Shown: one piece after another, positions 31,827-43,234 of the stretch
How positions within the stretch are numbered: position 1 is the stretch's first letter
Layout: each line of letters opens with the position of its first letter
Assembly (NCBI GenBank): GCA_024180945.1
Contig: JAKSGN010000023.1
Span: 1,178,001 to 1,242,000, forward strand
DNA: 64,000 bases
Source of the DNA: Macrophomina tecta
Lineage: Eukaryota > Ascomycota > Dothideomycetes > Botryosphaeriales > Botryosphaeriaceae
Direction: 5' to 3'
Made by a program: the position numbers and the translations under genes
The notes under the pieces: model-generated
The model's input: only the letters and a program-made list of their open reading frames with translations
Told to the model about the DNA's origin: nothing
The model's database searches: none

Positions 31827-33475
31827 TGCGCGAATTACGAGATTTCGTATTCGGGGCCACAGAGCATGCTGTTAGCGGCCTTATCAATGGTATGCGGGCG
31901 CTCTATGCACCCGTGGCACTCGCCAAACTTAGTAACATTACCAAGACGACGCTCTGAAACAGTTACTTCGCCACGGTGCACGATGGATGATTGTGTTATT
32001 CTTAGACACTTATAGACACGCATTGGCGCAGCGTCTGAAGTAATTGATGGTCTTACAAAGAGCATGGCACTTCTTTACTTAGCGCTGGGGTGATGAATCT
32101 ATTCTTAGAATCTCGAAGCAGGGCTTAGAATAACCCGCTAGCACGGATCAGCAAGTCAGCCGGTATCCATGGTGTCCGCTTTCTTACACCACTGGGTCTT
32201 CGAGTATTGGAATCCCAAGTCGGATTCACGCTACATGTCTAACAAACACGCGCTACTCACCGGCTTCTTACCTCCGTTAATCTACTAATAAACTACCAGT
32301 TAGTCAGCCTACATGGCAAATAGAGGGACAAGGCGGGGGAATAAGTCGGGGGAGACATTGCACCTTAGTCTTCACACAGAGGGAGTTCAGTTGTGGGGTA
32401 AGAAGGAAAGCTACAGGCATATAGCGGTGGTTGCACAACACCGCATGCAGTCCAGCTTGTATGCAACCGTTGGGCCCCCGGATAGAGCATCGGCCCAGCA
32501 GCAGGAAGACACGCGCTTGGGTATGAGAGGCACATTTTACAGTGTGCCGGAGACTCATCGCCCCGGGACGGACTGGTCGTCAGCCGGTTGCAGAGCGCCA
32601 GCATATGAAGTTCCGGTGGAGCAACAACGTAGATCCCGCTGCCTTGACCGCTCGCTGCACGGAGATGCAGCCACACAATTGCATGCAACAGAATTTTGAG
32701 CATCGCTTAGCACGTCGAAGCGTTGGAGCAGCGGTTGCCACCCGATCTGAGCGTGGAATTCCGTTCGTAACTACATATATTCCAAAACACAGTTCCCTAG
32801 TAATCCAGGCATTATTCACTGTCACGTCTACCAGCCACCGACGATATACACCTCAAGCGATTATTTAAAGACACCTCTGGAGGAAACAGAAGACTTTTCG
32901 ACCTTACAATAGTTGCGGCTTGAGGGAAGGGATCGTGCTGAACAAAACTCGCCTACAATGCAGTGCCAACCACTACCCAGTCATTACTAACTCAGTCATT
33001 GTTTCTGAGCCACTACGTGCTTGTTATTGTCCACCTCTCCATCGCACATGTAGGTCCGATTCACTACTGAGCCTTTTTTGTGTAAAAAAAAAAAAAAAAA
33101 AAAAAAGAAACAAAAATTTACCTATCGGGGTGCTCTAAGCCAGGCAAAGATAAAAGCTTTTTTTTTTTTCGTTTAATATATTTTTAGGTCTTAGTTCGTG
33201 TTAGGTACTGAGAAATCACTGATGAGCACGTGTGAGCTCTAATGTTGATTCATGTCAGAATTATCGTGCATAATTATGTAGACAAATAACTCATTACCAT
33301 CCCACGCGTGACTTAAAAGCGCGATCAGAAGATCACGACGACAACTAAAAAGACACCATCATACGGCTAGAGAACAGAATGTACGGGGATCAAAATGTAA
33401 GCAGGACGGAGTTCACCAATGCGATAGCGCGCCCCCAACAGCGACTGGTCCTATACTGTACTGAGGGCGCTCAAT
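31827..33475. other. Intergenic, no gene recognised; A-run
   Basis: Contains the second copy of the diverged repeat (about 32085-32180; compare 10420-10520) and overlapping short frames at 32304-32868 without motifs. A 23-nt A-run lies at 33084-33106. Confidence 0.3.
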
Positions 33476-34307
33476 TTGTTCTTCCGGCTGACAGGAAATG
33501 AGAAGACGGCTCAGCCCGATGACTGGACTGGCGACTTCGACTTCTGTGCCCCGCAGAATGCCACGGGAGACCGTAGACGACGCGAAAGAGTTATCGGGTC
33601 CGCTGTTTATCTCCCATCCCGTTTAGCGAGCAGCCAATCGAACATCCTCACCGATCGGATGCTGCTGCTGAGTTTGGCCGAGTCGATTAAAAAACTCAAA
33701 GGCCTTCGAGTGAAAGCGGCCGCTATCGCAGCAAAAGACGATTTGTGCAAGCGCATGGTCTACGACATTCAAGCTTTGATCAATGTGGCAGGTGCGATAA
33801 TGGACTCCCCTCCTTTCGCCCCATCGCATCCGACAACGCTTAACGGCCGTAGACGGTAGTTTCAGACGCGATTCTCCGCACGAAGCAACGGTATCCTCGC
33901 ACCGATTTCGAGCCTGTTCAGGTGAAGCAGTCTTCACAGCGGAATTTCCATTGGATGTCGAGAAACAAAATGCGCAAATAAAGCTGCTAGAGACGGTCTT
34001 ACCGAACGATACTACAGGGCATAATTTTGTATGCTCGCCACCTTCCGTCCATGGAAGTAAGCCTGATAGCCCTGAGAGCAATGATTCGATGTTGGGGAAT
34101 TCCAACGTTCAAGAAAGAATCAACTTGACTGCAGCGACTTTGCTTTTCGGACCGATAGGAGAGCAGGAGATTGTCGTCAGTCGAGACACCCTCGCCAGGA
34201 TTGCAGCATATGCGGCGCGTCTTGTTGACTCCGCCAGCCAATATTTAGATGGCGTAGGTAGTCTTACCCTATTTCTTCGTGAGCAGTCTAGTAGAATAGT
34301 CTTGTAG
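33476..34307 (+). other. Weak coding candidate, two frames
   Basis: Two plus-strand frames (33476-33859 and 33951-34307) have helical, coding-like composition (LLLSLAESIKKLKGLRVK; DTLARIAAYAARLVDSASQY). They are in different frames with no convincing intron between them, and no family was recognised. Could be a decayed gene. Confidence 0.2.
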
Positions 34308-35605
34308 AGCTACGTTGTGACCAGTGGAGTTCCAAAGCAGTTCTCGAGTAGCTAAGAGCGTACGAGTCCGCCAGAATTGGCCGGAGAAAGAGATGGTATT
34401 GGTCGTAGTATTAGTGTGTCAGCAATCTGCTGCAAGAACGCCCCACATATTCGTTCTGTACTCTCGTACATTATCAAATCAGTCTTGTGGCAACGCGTCC
34501 ATGCCTCTTCTAATGCCTCTTTCAGTTTTTCCTTGGCTGTTGCTCTAGATACAAAGGTAGATTCATAGTTAAGGTCTGGGCAGATAAGATTAATGTGTGT
34601 AGATTAGATTCGGTTTCTAATTTTGCTTGCAATATGAATAGGGGCACTGCACGTGTCCGCGATGTTCATTTGTGTCGTAAACTAATGTCACCTGCGACCT
34701 TGTCAAGCTATACTCAATGTACAGTGATTATCTGCAACTGCAACAGGTTCGTAAAGTTACCTGCATAATAGCTGATCCTTCATAGAGCGTTGTGGTGGAA
34801 ATAGTGCAGAGATTGTAGGGATTGGGTCGATAAAAATGTCGCGCATAAAATAGTTCCGCCCTTCGACAAAAAATTTTGACCAATGCACTTGGTGACTGCA
34901 ACGCTGCCAGCTGTTACTACCAAACGGGGACCCTAAGTGCAAAAAAAAAAAAAAAAGCCCTCCTTATTTAAGTGTTTATTGATTCTGCTCTGGCACTGCA
35001 GCATACTCTCAACATGGCTTATCTACCTTTGTGGACGCTTTAGTAAGGATAAATACTGTATTTCAATGGTGCCAGGAGGGAGAAAGGTATCCCCCATTAT
35101 CAGAATTTGCTAGCATAATACGGTTTTTCTTCAATATTTATGGCGATTATGCCGCGAGCGATCATCTCACCAAACAATGAGTGTCGACGTCCGTGTGTTA
35201 TGAGCACGAGGCTGACCCACCGGGCCGTGCGCCGGCCAGACCTTGAGAGATGCTAAGAGAAAGGCACTACTAATGTGACCCTCTGAATCTCCTTGCACAG
35301 CTGATGCGTTGACGCCAGCGAGTAGCTTCCAAGACTAGTTTCTGTGAGGCTTTGACTGCTCAAAAGAACTGAACAGGGTCTTTAACGTATGTGAATCTTA
35401 CAACAGCCAATCGGAGAAAAGGAGAAGCGAAGTAAGGAACAACGCACACAAAAAGCGTCTCTTGCTAAGAGTTAAAGAGCATACATTAGTGCACTCACGT
35501 AAAGGCTCGCCGTGTATTGACGCGTTACCAAATTTGAAAGCGACAGTTGGCAGCCGGTTAGAGCCATCGTATAAGCAGTTTCCACAACTAACATAGCGGG
35601 CGGCC
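34308..35605. other. Intergenic, no gene recognised
   Basis: An A16 run at 34941-34956; otherwise nothing supported. The last 300 bp probably include the promoter of the thaumatin-like gene. Confidence 0.35.
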
Positions 35606-35612
35606 TATAAAG
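35606..35612 (+). promoter_or_regulatory. TATA-like box upstream of thaumatin-like gene
   Basis: TATAAAG about 63 bp before the ATG at 35675, a sensible spacing for a fungal core promoter. No other motif is assigned. Confidence 0.4.
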
Positions 35613-35674
35613 CCTCAAGAGTCCTTGCGCAAAAGGTACCCACTCCCTACCGTATATCCGCCCTTATCGCCACT

Positions 35675-36521
35675 ATGAAGATCCCCTTTATCGTCTTTTT
35701 CTTCACATCCCTTGTTCACTCGTTTCAAATTACGTGGGACAACAAGTGTGTCTCGCCGACAGGGCAGACTTGGCTTGGAGCGACAGGCTTTCGCTTGGCG
35801 CCCAACGGATCAGTGGCTTCGCCGCTCTGCATAGAGACAGGTGGGCCCCTCAACCAGTCGCGCCGTGAAATCCATCTCCCAGATAACTACGTGTCCTTTA
35901 GGTTTTGGTTAAGACTTGGCTGCAATGACTCCGGACAGCAATGCATGTCGGGAGACTGCGGAAGCGGTCGAGCCGACTGCAACGGTCACAGCAGCAGCAA
36001 CACTACGCTCGTTGAAATCACTCTCAAGCCGGTGAGCGATTCGATGATGGAGCTGTGGTACGACATTAGTCTTGGTAAGGCATCTTCATCGAGCACGAAG
36101 TCCAAACTAACGGCCAGCAGTCGACGCATGGAGCTTCCCGGTAAGCATTCGGTTCCCCTCACATCCCCAGTGCGCCGCCATTTCGTGTGATGCTAGGCTT
36201 GATCAGCAGGACGGACAGAGCGAGGGAGGCTGCCCAGAAATGAACGAGCGGCTTTACGGCGAGACAGCTGCGACGTGGGGAAGGCAGAACGACGGCGTTA
36301 TCTTGGAGAGCGTATGCCTTTCGAACTGCAGTCTGTACGGGACGGACGAGGCGTGCTGTAGCGGAGCGTTTAACAATCCGGATACGTGCCCTGACTGGAA
36401 TCCGATATTTCGGCAGCGGTGTCCGTCGGCATACTCGTACGCGTACTCAGACAGCACGACACTGTTTTCGTGCCTTGTTCCTCGGAGCGGCTCCGGTATA
36501 GAGATCAGTACATGCATGTAG
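35675..36521 (+). CDS. Secreted thaumatin-like protein, three exons including a 20-nt microexon
   Basis: Signal peptide MKIPFIVFFFTSLVHSF, then the mature start QITWDNKC. Exons 35675-36074, 36121-36140 and 36207-36521 give 244 aa, the usual thaumatin-like length. Intron 1 (46 nt: GTAAGG, CTAAC, GCAG) and intron 2 (GTAAGC ... TCAG; 3' site 36206, or 36209) leave a 20-nt middle exon. The junctions rebuild YDISL-VDAWSFP, the conserved thaumatin ISLVDG-like segment; reading through without splicing gives a frame that stops at 36190. The C-terminal half has the family's Cys pattern and CPSAYSYAYSDSTTLFSC, equivalent to the thaumatin CPxAYSYAxDD-x-TSxFxC block. Many Cys and several N-x-S/T sites fit secretion. 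Function in fungi is unclear (glucan binding or antimicrobial activity is suggested for the family). Confidence 0.85.
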
Positions 36522-37134
36522 AACATTTGTCTCCTTGGGGATGATATCGTAATGCAACAACCGAGGGTCTATTCTACGGTGTTTTGTTCCAGTAAACATG
36601 TTTTTCATAGTATATATATAGGAGTTAGCTAAGCGCTAAGGCATACTGATGCCCCCAGTTGAGCTGGCCGGAGAGTTGAAGCCTTGTTACTATGATGAAC
36701 GAGGCTAGTAGCCCTTTGCGGCCTGTAAGGTGCTTATGCACGCTCACGCACGGTATTTACATAGCAGATGGGTTGGGCATCGGGCCTTCCTTAGTCTTGG
36801 CGGACTGCGCATCTGGAAAATTTTTTTGCTAAACATGTCGAGGCAATGGTTATAGTTGATCGCTACTGTGTACTTAATCAACACGAATTCACAGGACCAG
36901 AAGCCAGATTCTGATAGTTGCAAGAGCCTCCAAGCCCTTTTTTTTTTTTTTTTTTTAGCAGTGACTCACAGGCTGCAGTGCCTAAAGTAGATTTTGGAAG
37001 AATATAGCACCGTGCTTGAAGTTCATCGCATTGGGTAATGCAGCCATTTCTGAGTTGCACAGGTCGAATATTTTCCTATCACATAAATTGAAAGATACAC
37101 ACAGAACCGACGATTGTCCTTATCCCTGACTAAG
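36522..37134. other. Intergenic between convergent secreted-protein genes
   Basis: 3' flanks of both genes; a T20 run at 36937-36956. No gene. Confidence 0.4.
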
Positions 37135-37836
37135 CTAACTGCATTCTTGCGCATTGTTAAGATCCCCCGCCAAATTGCGCGATAGTGAAGGAGCTGATGC
37201 TGATGAATGGTCGAGCAAGGATAATGGCAGCGTAATCCCAGGTGTATTAGAAACCTCTACCTGGGTGGTCGAAAGTTGATGCGGGCCACCGCTCATCAAG
37301 CTGCTGAGAACCCGCAGGCCGCCAAATGGAGGCTCGTAGTTGAAGAACATCTGGCCATTCCTAGCAGAAACATTAGAAGGAATTGAAGCAGATATGCACA
37401 CTCTGCTAAGGTGAGGGCCTACGACGTACCATATTTGCAAACAGTTGCTGGGATCGACTTCCTCGGCTGTTACCTGATGATGACCTGTTTCGCTGCCGCA
37501 GATCTCGCTCCCAGCCCCGGTGCTGATATCCAAGAGGCCGTCGGTGCGAGTGCACTTGTCGATTGCGAGCATGTGTTTGCACCCATTCGACCCGCAGACA
37601 TTGAGGCATGTTCCACAGGTAGTCTTACCAATATCACAGTATGCGGTAACGCTGTTCAGGTCGAGGCTGTCATAGCCAACCTCGCACCATGGTGGATTGT
37701 TGCCTGCGTGGCCGTCTGCATAGGATGGGTAGTCGTGCAGAGTAGCGTCTGTTGAAAACGAAAACCCGTCCACGAAAACGATGCTAGACACTACGAAAGC
37801 TAGCAGAATTCGGGGAATAAATTGCTGTGAAGACAT
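37135..37836 (-). CDS. Secreted Cys-rich protein, DPBB/expansin-like fold likely, two exons
   Basis: ATG 37836 gives a signal peptide MSSQQFIPRILLAFVVSSIV; the frame extends further upstream but the inner Met fits secretion better. The mature region has CDIGKTTCGTCLNVC, then HMLAIDKC, then GLLDISTGAG. This order (CGxC, hydrophobic-Asp-x-Cys, LDxS) is that of double-psi beta-barrel proteins (expansin-like and barwin-like). A 69-nt intron at 37361-37429 (GTACGT...CTAAT...CTAG) keeps the frame, giving LQIW-NGQMFF and 210 aa; because 69 is a multiple of 3, the unspliced reading is also open. The C-terminal 60 residues are Ser-rich. Such proteins loosen or bind walls; an effector role is speculative. 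Convergent with the thaumatin-like gene. Confidence 0.65.
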   Translation of the reverse strand: MSSQQFIPRILLAFVVSSIVFVDGFSFSTDATLHDYPSYADGHAGNNPPWCEVGYDSLDLNSVTAYCDIGKTTCGTCLNVCGSNGCKHMLAIDKCTRTDGLLDISTGAGSEICGSETGHHQVTAEEVDPSNCLQIWYVVGPHLSRVCISASIPSNVSARNGQMFFNYEPPFGGLRVLSSLMSGGPHQLSTTQVEVSNTPGITLPLSLLDHSSASAPSLSRNLAGDLNNAQECS

Positions 37837-38497
37837 TGCACAAGGATCAGCCAAAGTGAACAGGCCCATTTTACTTCGCATGAGGTAGACCAGAGCGTAC
37901 CTTAACGGTTAAAACTGACTATAGCGAGTTATTAATGAGTTTTTAAAGGCGATATGCTTTCTCACTGCATAATTAAGCACAGCTACCGCCATGCCTCGGC
38001 ATAGCATAGACGCTTGTAAGCCAGTTCGACTCGGGCGAAACTACATATTTTACTGCTACTACGCCTCATCACCCGCGTCCTATAATCTTAGGATAACTAG
38101 TTACTCCACCAAAAACACCTACCTGGACAGGTCTCCGGGCTTGGAAACGGACGAGCAGCGCAGCACTCTCCACCTATCCTCACTGATTAGGAGAGTGAGC
38201 CATACTCTCCAGCGTAACAATTGTCCACATGCTCCATAGGCAACAGGCCGTCTCTGCCGGACCTTGTTGGCTGGCTGACTCAACAGGTGGCGCTTACGAT
38301 ATATATTACAGATGAACTAGAGAAGCCACGCTCGCTCGCCTAGATCATACCGTCTGTTACTACCCGAGCCGGGGATCCTCTGAAGCAGCGATACGTCGTG
38401 ACATCGAAGCTGAACGTGAAAGTATCCGACCAGCTTACGCTTTCTCATTTTTTTTTTCCCCTCCGCTACCTTGGTCCATAGTAGTTGTGTTTTCAAG
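37837..38497. other. Intergenic, no gene recognised
   Basis: A short plus frame at 37991-38239 has no motif. The stretch ends with TCAAG, the left duplication of the next element. Confidence 0.35.
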
Positions 38498-38565
38498 TGT
38501 TGGAACATAAATCAATCTATTCGCACTGAATCACAGTGCGGCGCCGTGCTTTTTTCGGTCCAACA
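38498..38565. repeat. 68-bp LTR-like element, family A copy 4
   Basis: Exactly 68 bp, TGTTGGA/TCCAACA ends, internal CGCACTG-AATCA-CAGTGCG stem, perfect duplication TCAAG (38493-38497 and 38566-38570). Confidence 0.9.
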
Positions 38566-38775
38566 TCAAGACTCCCTCTGTCCGATGTACATGTTCAAGT
38601 TCTACGACTAGCTCCGTCCCAAGAGTGATATTTATCCATGGATTTTTATCATAGCGCATATCTCAAAACCTAGCCAAACGTAAGGATTTCTTGTAATATG
38701 TCTGATTAGGTCTAGACTAATGCACTTATAAAGGCTATTCAGACACCGTGATACTTATCGAAGCTTGTGCCGAAA

Positions 38776-39210
38776 CTATAGATGCATATTCAGGCACCTC
38801 GTTCCACCACATGAGTACCAAGCAAACAATGAATTGATTGGGGAAAACACTGGAACAAACAATGGCATAGTTACGAGGTGGGCATCGAGGCTCTGATAGG
38901 CAGTGCGTGCAAATGCGAGCTCTGTCGTCAAATCATAGGCCGATATTTCTACCTGATCGGATACTATGCGAAGAGAGGCGAGGGGGTGGACTACGACGAC
39001 AATGTGAAATATTTCTGTGCCCATATCAAACGGCTCGAATTCCTCATTGTCGAGTCTCAGGTCTAGAAGATTTGGATGCAATTCGTATCTGAAGTCGGGG
39101 AGCCAGTCTTTGCAAGATCTGGTGACGCTAAAGATATCAGTTTCGATGTGTTCCCGAATAGCATTGGTTAGTCTTCTGTTCGTATTTCTCTCATTACAAG
39201 TTAGCTTACA
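38776..39210 (-). pseudogene. Coding fragment, unknown hypothetical protein
   Basis: The minus strand stays open for about 145 codons but starts without an ATG. The reading (EHIETDIFSVTRSCKDWLPD, then FEPFDMGTEIFHIVVVV) has a coding-like composition. It could be an internal or last exon of a gene, or a remnant truncated by the LTR at 39294. No family recognised. Confidence 0.35.
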
Positions 39211-39293
39211 AGCTTAATAGACACGTTCCATTCTACGGCAGAGCTGGGAGCTTCTACATCTTCTTGGAGAACAATCAAACTCGCAAAACAGTG

Positions 39294-39429
39294 TGTTGGA
39301 TTTGGTGGTGATACTATCAATTGAGAATGGGTGGCATGAGGACTGAGAGGGCTGCTCAGGGGAGGCCTCTTATCCGTCCTGTTCCGTGACTAAGCTAACT
39401 TTAATGTACAAACACGTGATATTCTAACA
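39294..39429. repeat. Solo LTR, family B copy 2 (136 bp)
   Basis: TGTTGGATTTGGTGGTG ... ACGTGATATTCTAACA. The last base pattern TCTAACA shows a C-to-T change against TCCAACA. Flanks CAGTG and ATATC do not match. Opposite orientation to the copy at 20179. Confidence 0.8.
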
Positions 39430-39480
39430 ATATCTTAGCAGTTGCAGGTGCTGTCGTTAGATAAATATAAGCCAGTGACC

Positions 39481-40931
39481 TTAAGTACATCGGCCATCCC
39501 AGATATCGTCAATCATTTCCGCTGGCAACATTACTTGTCCACCCTCACGCACATACATATCCAGCTGTTGGGGGTTACTCTTGTGCCATATTAGAGCGAA
39601 CTTCCTCTCCCGTGACTGTTTGCTCTGAAAGTTAACGCGTTCGTAGAGGCGTTCCAAAAGTCCAACAAATCTCCTCAATAGATCCTGTTCTTTCTCCATC
39701 CATTTAGCTAAGCGCTCGCTTACATTTTCCTGGGTTATCTGATCCTTTCTGAAATGCCCTTCAACATGTCTACCTTTGACGAGGTGATTTATACCGGATA
39801 GCCATAGCTGGGGCAGGGCATGGGCAAAAGGCGACGCGGCTCCACTTGTACGTGACTTGATCTCCACCATACAGCTTGAGGGTAAGCGGATTCCATGATG
39901 AGTTACATAGAGAGCTTCGTTGTCGGCGTCGATTCCTCTCTCCGAGAATACGCTTTTCACCATCTCAGGTTCAGCGTGTTCTATCGTGTCGGTATTGCAG
40001 CTACACCCGTCGAAAAACTCTTTTTTGCAGGCGTCAGCCTCGTACTGTATGCAAAGCTTGCATCCTCCTAAGTCGTAACTGACAATGCGATGATAGCTCG
40101 TCGCGTCTCCAAGAGAACAGCGATGGCGACATACGCATTTCCGCTCAAACCCCCGACCATAACCGAGATCTCTGACGTTGCTGTCTGGATGGCGGGCCAT
40201 GAAGAGAGTTGAGTTGATAAGCTCGAGATCGATCCTAAAGCTGTCCTGAAGACGAATCTTCTTGGCGCAGAAATCAAAAATCTGCCGGATGTTCCGTAGC
40301 CCGGTCACAATTGTCGCCTGTCTAATATCGTAGTCCGGTTTCATGATCTGAAGCGAGCGTACGAGAGGTTCAAACCGGTACTTGTACGGCTGCGGCTTGT
40401 CTGAGTGTTTGCAACCGGGGCTGTTTGCGTCTTGTTCGACTTTGATGTCATGATCCGGAATGGCCAAGATTGGTGGTAGTCCTAATCACATATTTTTAGA
40501 CTTATCCCTCTAGGAGTTTTGGGTTTCTACTCACCAGGTACTGCGATTGCGGGACTATCTGAGGCAAGCCAGTTGTAACTGCCTAGCTCTCTAAGTTCAT
40601 GGATTCGGATGAAGGCGTCAGAATCCGTATGCCGGGGCAGTGGGAAAACGTTCCGCCTTTGTTTTAGACCTTGAAGCAGAGACCCCTTGATGTCCACTGG
40701 AAGGCTGGCCTCTGAGCCCGCTCCATCATGTCGATATTGACAAATTGACCCAAAACGGCAGTCTCCCTTCATCTTCCAGTTTCGACAAGGTAGCTTTCTC
40801 CTTGCTTGAAGAGCATTAAAGTCGTTCTCGTCATGGGAGTGAAGACAAGACTGACCGGCGTCGCACTGCTTACCGTTGAAATAGAGCCTGCAGACAGATA
40901 CCGGTTTACTAGTCTCCGAAGATGTTGCCAT
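39481..40931 (-). CDS. Two-CCCH zinc-finger protein joined to a fungal-specific domain, two exons
   Basis: Exon 1 (40931-40535) starts MATSSETSKPVS and has two CCCH fingers, both C-x8-C-x5-C-x3-H (CRLYFNGKQCDAGQSCLHSH and CRNWKMKGDCRFGSICQYRH, residues about 14-68). A 53-nt intron (40534-40482: GTGAGT...TTAG) joins to exon 2 (40481-39481); total 465 aa. Exon 2 encodes a domain widespread in fungi and often mislabelled as geranylgeranyl pyrophosphate synthetase: DSFRIDLELINSTLFMARH, HRIVSYDLGGCKLCIQYEAD, CMVEIKSRT, FAHALPQLWLSGINHLV. The E-x-K within CMVEIKSRT, preceded by an acidic helix, resembles a nuclease-type active site; that is an inference only. No prenyltransferase DDxxD motif is visible. 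CCCH fingers imply RNA binding. Confidence 0.8.
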
Positions 40932-41544
40932 CTTGACAGTGGCGTTCGAAATGAGGCTGTAAAGATTGGGTCGCTCACAATGAAAAGCGATTACCAGCGA
41001 GATCTCTTATTGTCTATGCGCGCACCGCACATTTTCATTTCGCAATAGTCTATGATTCGATACTGTGCCGCATTTATCTTTGCCCTGCTATCTAATATGA
41101 GCCGCTGGGATGGGATTTGATTACATGCATGCATGCATAAACTCAAAGTGACGTGGCATTGCAAGGAAGCGGCGCAGCTGAATGTAGGTGTAGGAATCGA
41201 ACAAACCGCTACCAGGCAATAGCGCGCGTGATATGCTGTGGCTTTCCGCGAGGAATTCAGAAAACGGCATCCATACATTTTGTCAGCTAGCAGCTCATGG
41301 AAGCAATCCATTCGTAGTGGAGACTGAACAGAGACCGCGCGATCGAACCGGACCGGGGAACTAAGCAACTGGAGCGGGGAAGGTCAATGCCTGGACTCGG
41401 CGAGTGGGGAGCAAGGTGACGTATGCACGTGCCATCGCATCGCGACGTCATCCTGGCACCATCAGCGAAACTGAAACTAGATCGGGCAAGGTGGCCGAAA
41501 CGCGATTCGAGAGAAAGAACGGAGCACGCGTCTGTATTTCTTGA
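40932..41544. other. Intergenic, 5' side of LINE relic
   Basis: No gene recognised. The right part (about 41400 onward) is GC-rich and may be the 5' UTR of the LINE that follows. Confidence 0.35.
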
Positions 41545-43234
41545 ATGTCGAGCCTCACTGCAGGCGAAGACGATGGGGGCGGATACGCGACCGTTGGTGC
41601 GTCGCGGCGCGCTACGCGTCGCCAGGCCCAACAACCCGACTATCGCGCCCTCCATACTGGTAAACAAACGAGGCAGCGTAGAACTCACGCAGCTATCATA
41701 CCCGACCTACCAAGCGAATCGAGCGAATCGACCTTAGACGACGTGATTGGCTTACTCAACGTCATTGTCGCGCAGAATAACCAGCTTACCGAGCGGAATG
41801 AAGCGCTTGCGGAACAAGTGGCCAGCAACGAAGATGAGATCATGCGGCTGCGCAGCGCGCTAGAGATGTCCGAGGAAACGCAGGTCAAGATGGAAGAGCG
41901 CATGGGAAAGATGGAGAAGCAGATGGCGGCGCTCGTCGAGACGACGCGCAGGAACCTGACTTCGCAGTCGCAGATCAACGCGAGTTACGCAAGCGCCCTT
42001 TAAAAACATGCCCGCCACGCCGCCAACGTCCGCGAACACCAGCCCAGCGTCGATGCCAGCCATGCCGGCGCGAGCCGCGATCACGAACACGCCGTTACCA
42101 CTATCGCCGCCGCCCGCGATCGAGCTCGATCTCTCCGAAGCCAACATTGACACCACAAAGCCGGGAGACATACGCGCGCGCTTTCAGAGGGCGCTCGATG
42201 GCCAGGAAGCGACTAAGAACATCAAGTGTTGTGGTCTGACGAGGTATGCGAGCGATGCGGCGAAGGTGCGACTCCTCTTCCGCACCAAGGATGACGAGGA
42301 AACCGTTAGATCGCACAGCGGTTGGCTTGAGACAGCATTCAGAGGCGCGAGGATGAGAGGCCGACAAGTGGTACCCGGTAAAGGTAGACAGTGTCAACAA
42401 GACGGCGGTATTCAACGACGAGCGCACAGCTCTACGAGCAGATGCTTGCGAATTGATGAGCAAAGAAAACGAGGTGGAGATTGTGCACGCGCGCTGGCTG
42501 AGCAAGCCGAGCGACCGACCGTACTGATCAGCGGTGATTTACCTAACGAAGAAAAGCGATGCGGACGCGCTCCTGGAGAGCAGAGTAATGGATATCGGCG
42601 GAGAAGCGGCGTACACCAACGTCTTTGAACATCGGCCTCGCCCTCGGCGCTGCTTCCGATGCCAGAGCTACGACCACCAGAAATTTCGATGCACAGGCGA
42701 AGAGAGGTGCGTAAAGTGCGCGGGAATCGGACACAGGGAAGATAACTGCGGTGCGAGTACGGAGAAGTGCACAGCTTGCGGCGGCCCGCACAGGGCAGAC
42801 GATCGAGGCTGCCCGAGGTACAAGAAGCTCCTGGAGGAGATGATGGGGAGGCTGGAGGGGTAAAGTACCGAGAAAAGAGGAGGAAGCTGGTGATATGGAG
42901 GCAATCAGGCCCTGTGGTTAATGGTCTCTCGGTGCTTGCTGCCCCGCCGTTAGAGGGACGGGCAACACTCAGGAAAGCGCTCTTAATGGAAACCAGGAGG
43001 CAGGATGGTCAAGGAAACAGGGTAAGGCGGCCTTCATGTTCTACTAACTTTAGGTTTTCTCGTTTTCTCCTCTTCTTTCTCGCTGGGTGACTGCTGGTAT
43101 TTGGCTTTTGTTCTCAATTTTTTGGGCTTTGGATGAACCGGGATCTTCAATGTATTTTAAGCGAGTTCTATAGTGCGTCTTTTCCCTATGGTCTGTTGAG
43201 GCCGACGGGGTGTATGAATCATCATCATCATCAT
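41545..43234 (+). mobile_element. Tad-like non-LTR retrotransposon, ORF1 only, degenerate
   Basis: Reading from ATG 41545, a first block ends at TAA 42001 and includes a coiled coil (LTERNEALAEQVASNEDEIM to about 41990). A +1-type shift at about 42001 gives the next block (PGDIRARFQRALDGQEATKN), and another near 42368 gives WYPVKVDSVNKTAV ... RWLSKPSDRPY with TGA at 42528-42530 before SAVIYLTKK. The final part has three zinc knuckles: CFRCQSYDHQKFRC, CVKCAGIGHREDNC and CTACGGPHRADDRGC, ending at 42861. This architecture is ORF1 (gag-like) of Tad/I-type LINEs. No reverse transcriptase or endonuclease follows: about 250 bp after ORF1 comes a 3'-UTR-like stretch and the (ATC)n tail at 43218-43234. 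So the element is internally deleted. Confidence 0.75.
43218..43234 (+). repeat. (ATC)n microsatellite, probable LINE 3' tail
   Basis: Five to six ATC units after TGTATGA. Simple trinucleotide tails are usual at the 3' ends of Tad-group elements, so this probably marks the element's end. Confidence 0.6.

Noticed and set aside
25336..32000. Secondary-metabolite cluster
   Set aside because: The MFS exporter, bZIP and GT61 are close together, but there is no synthase or tailoring enzyme in the window.
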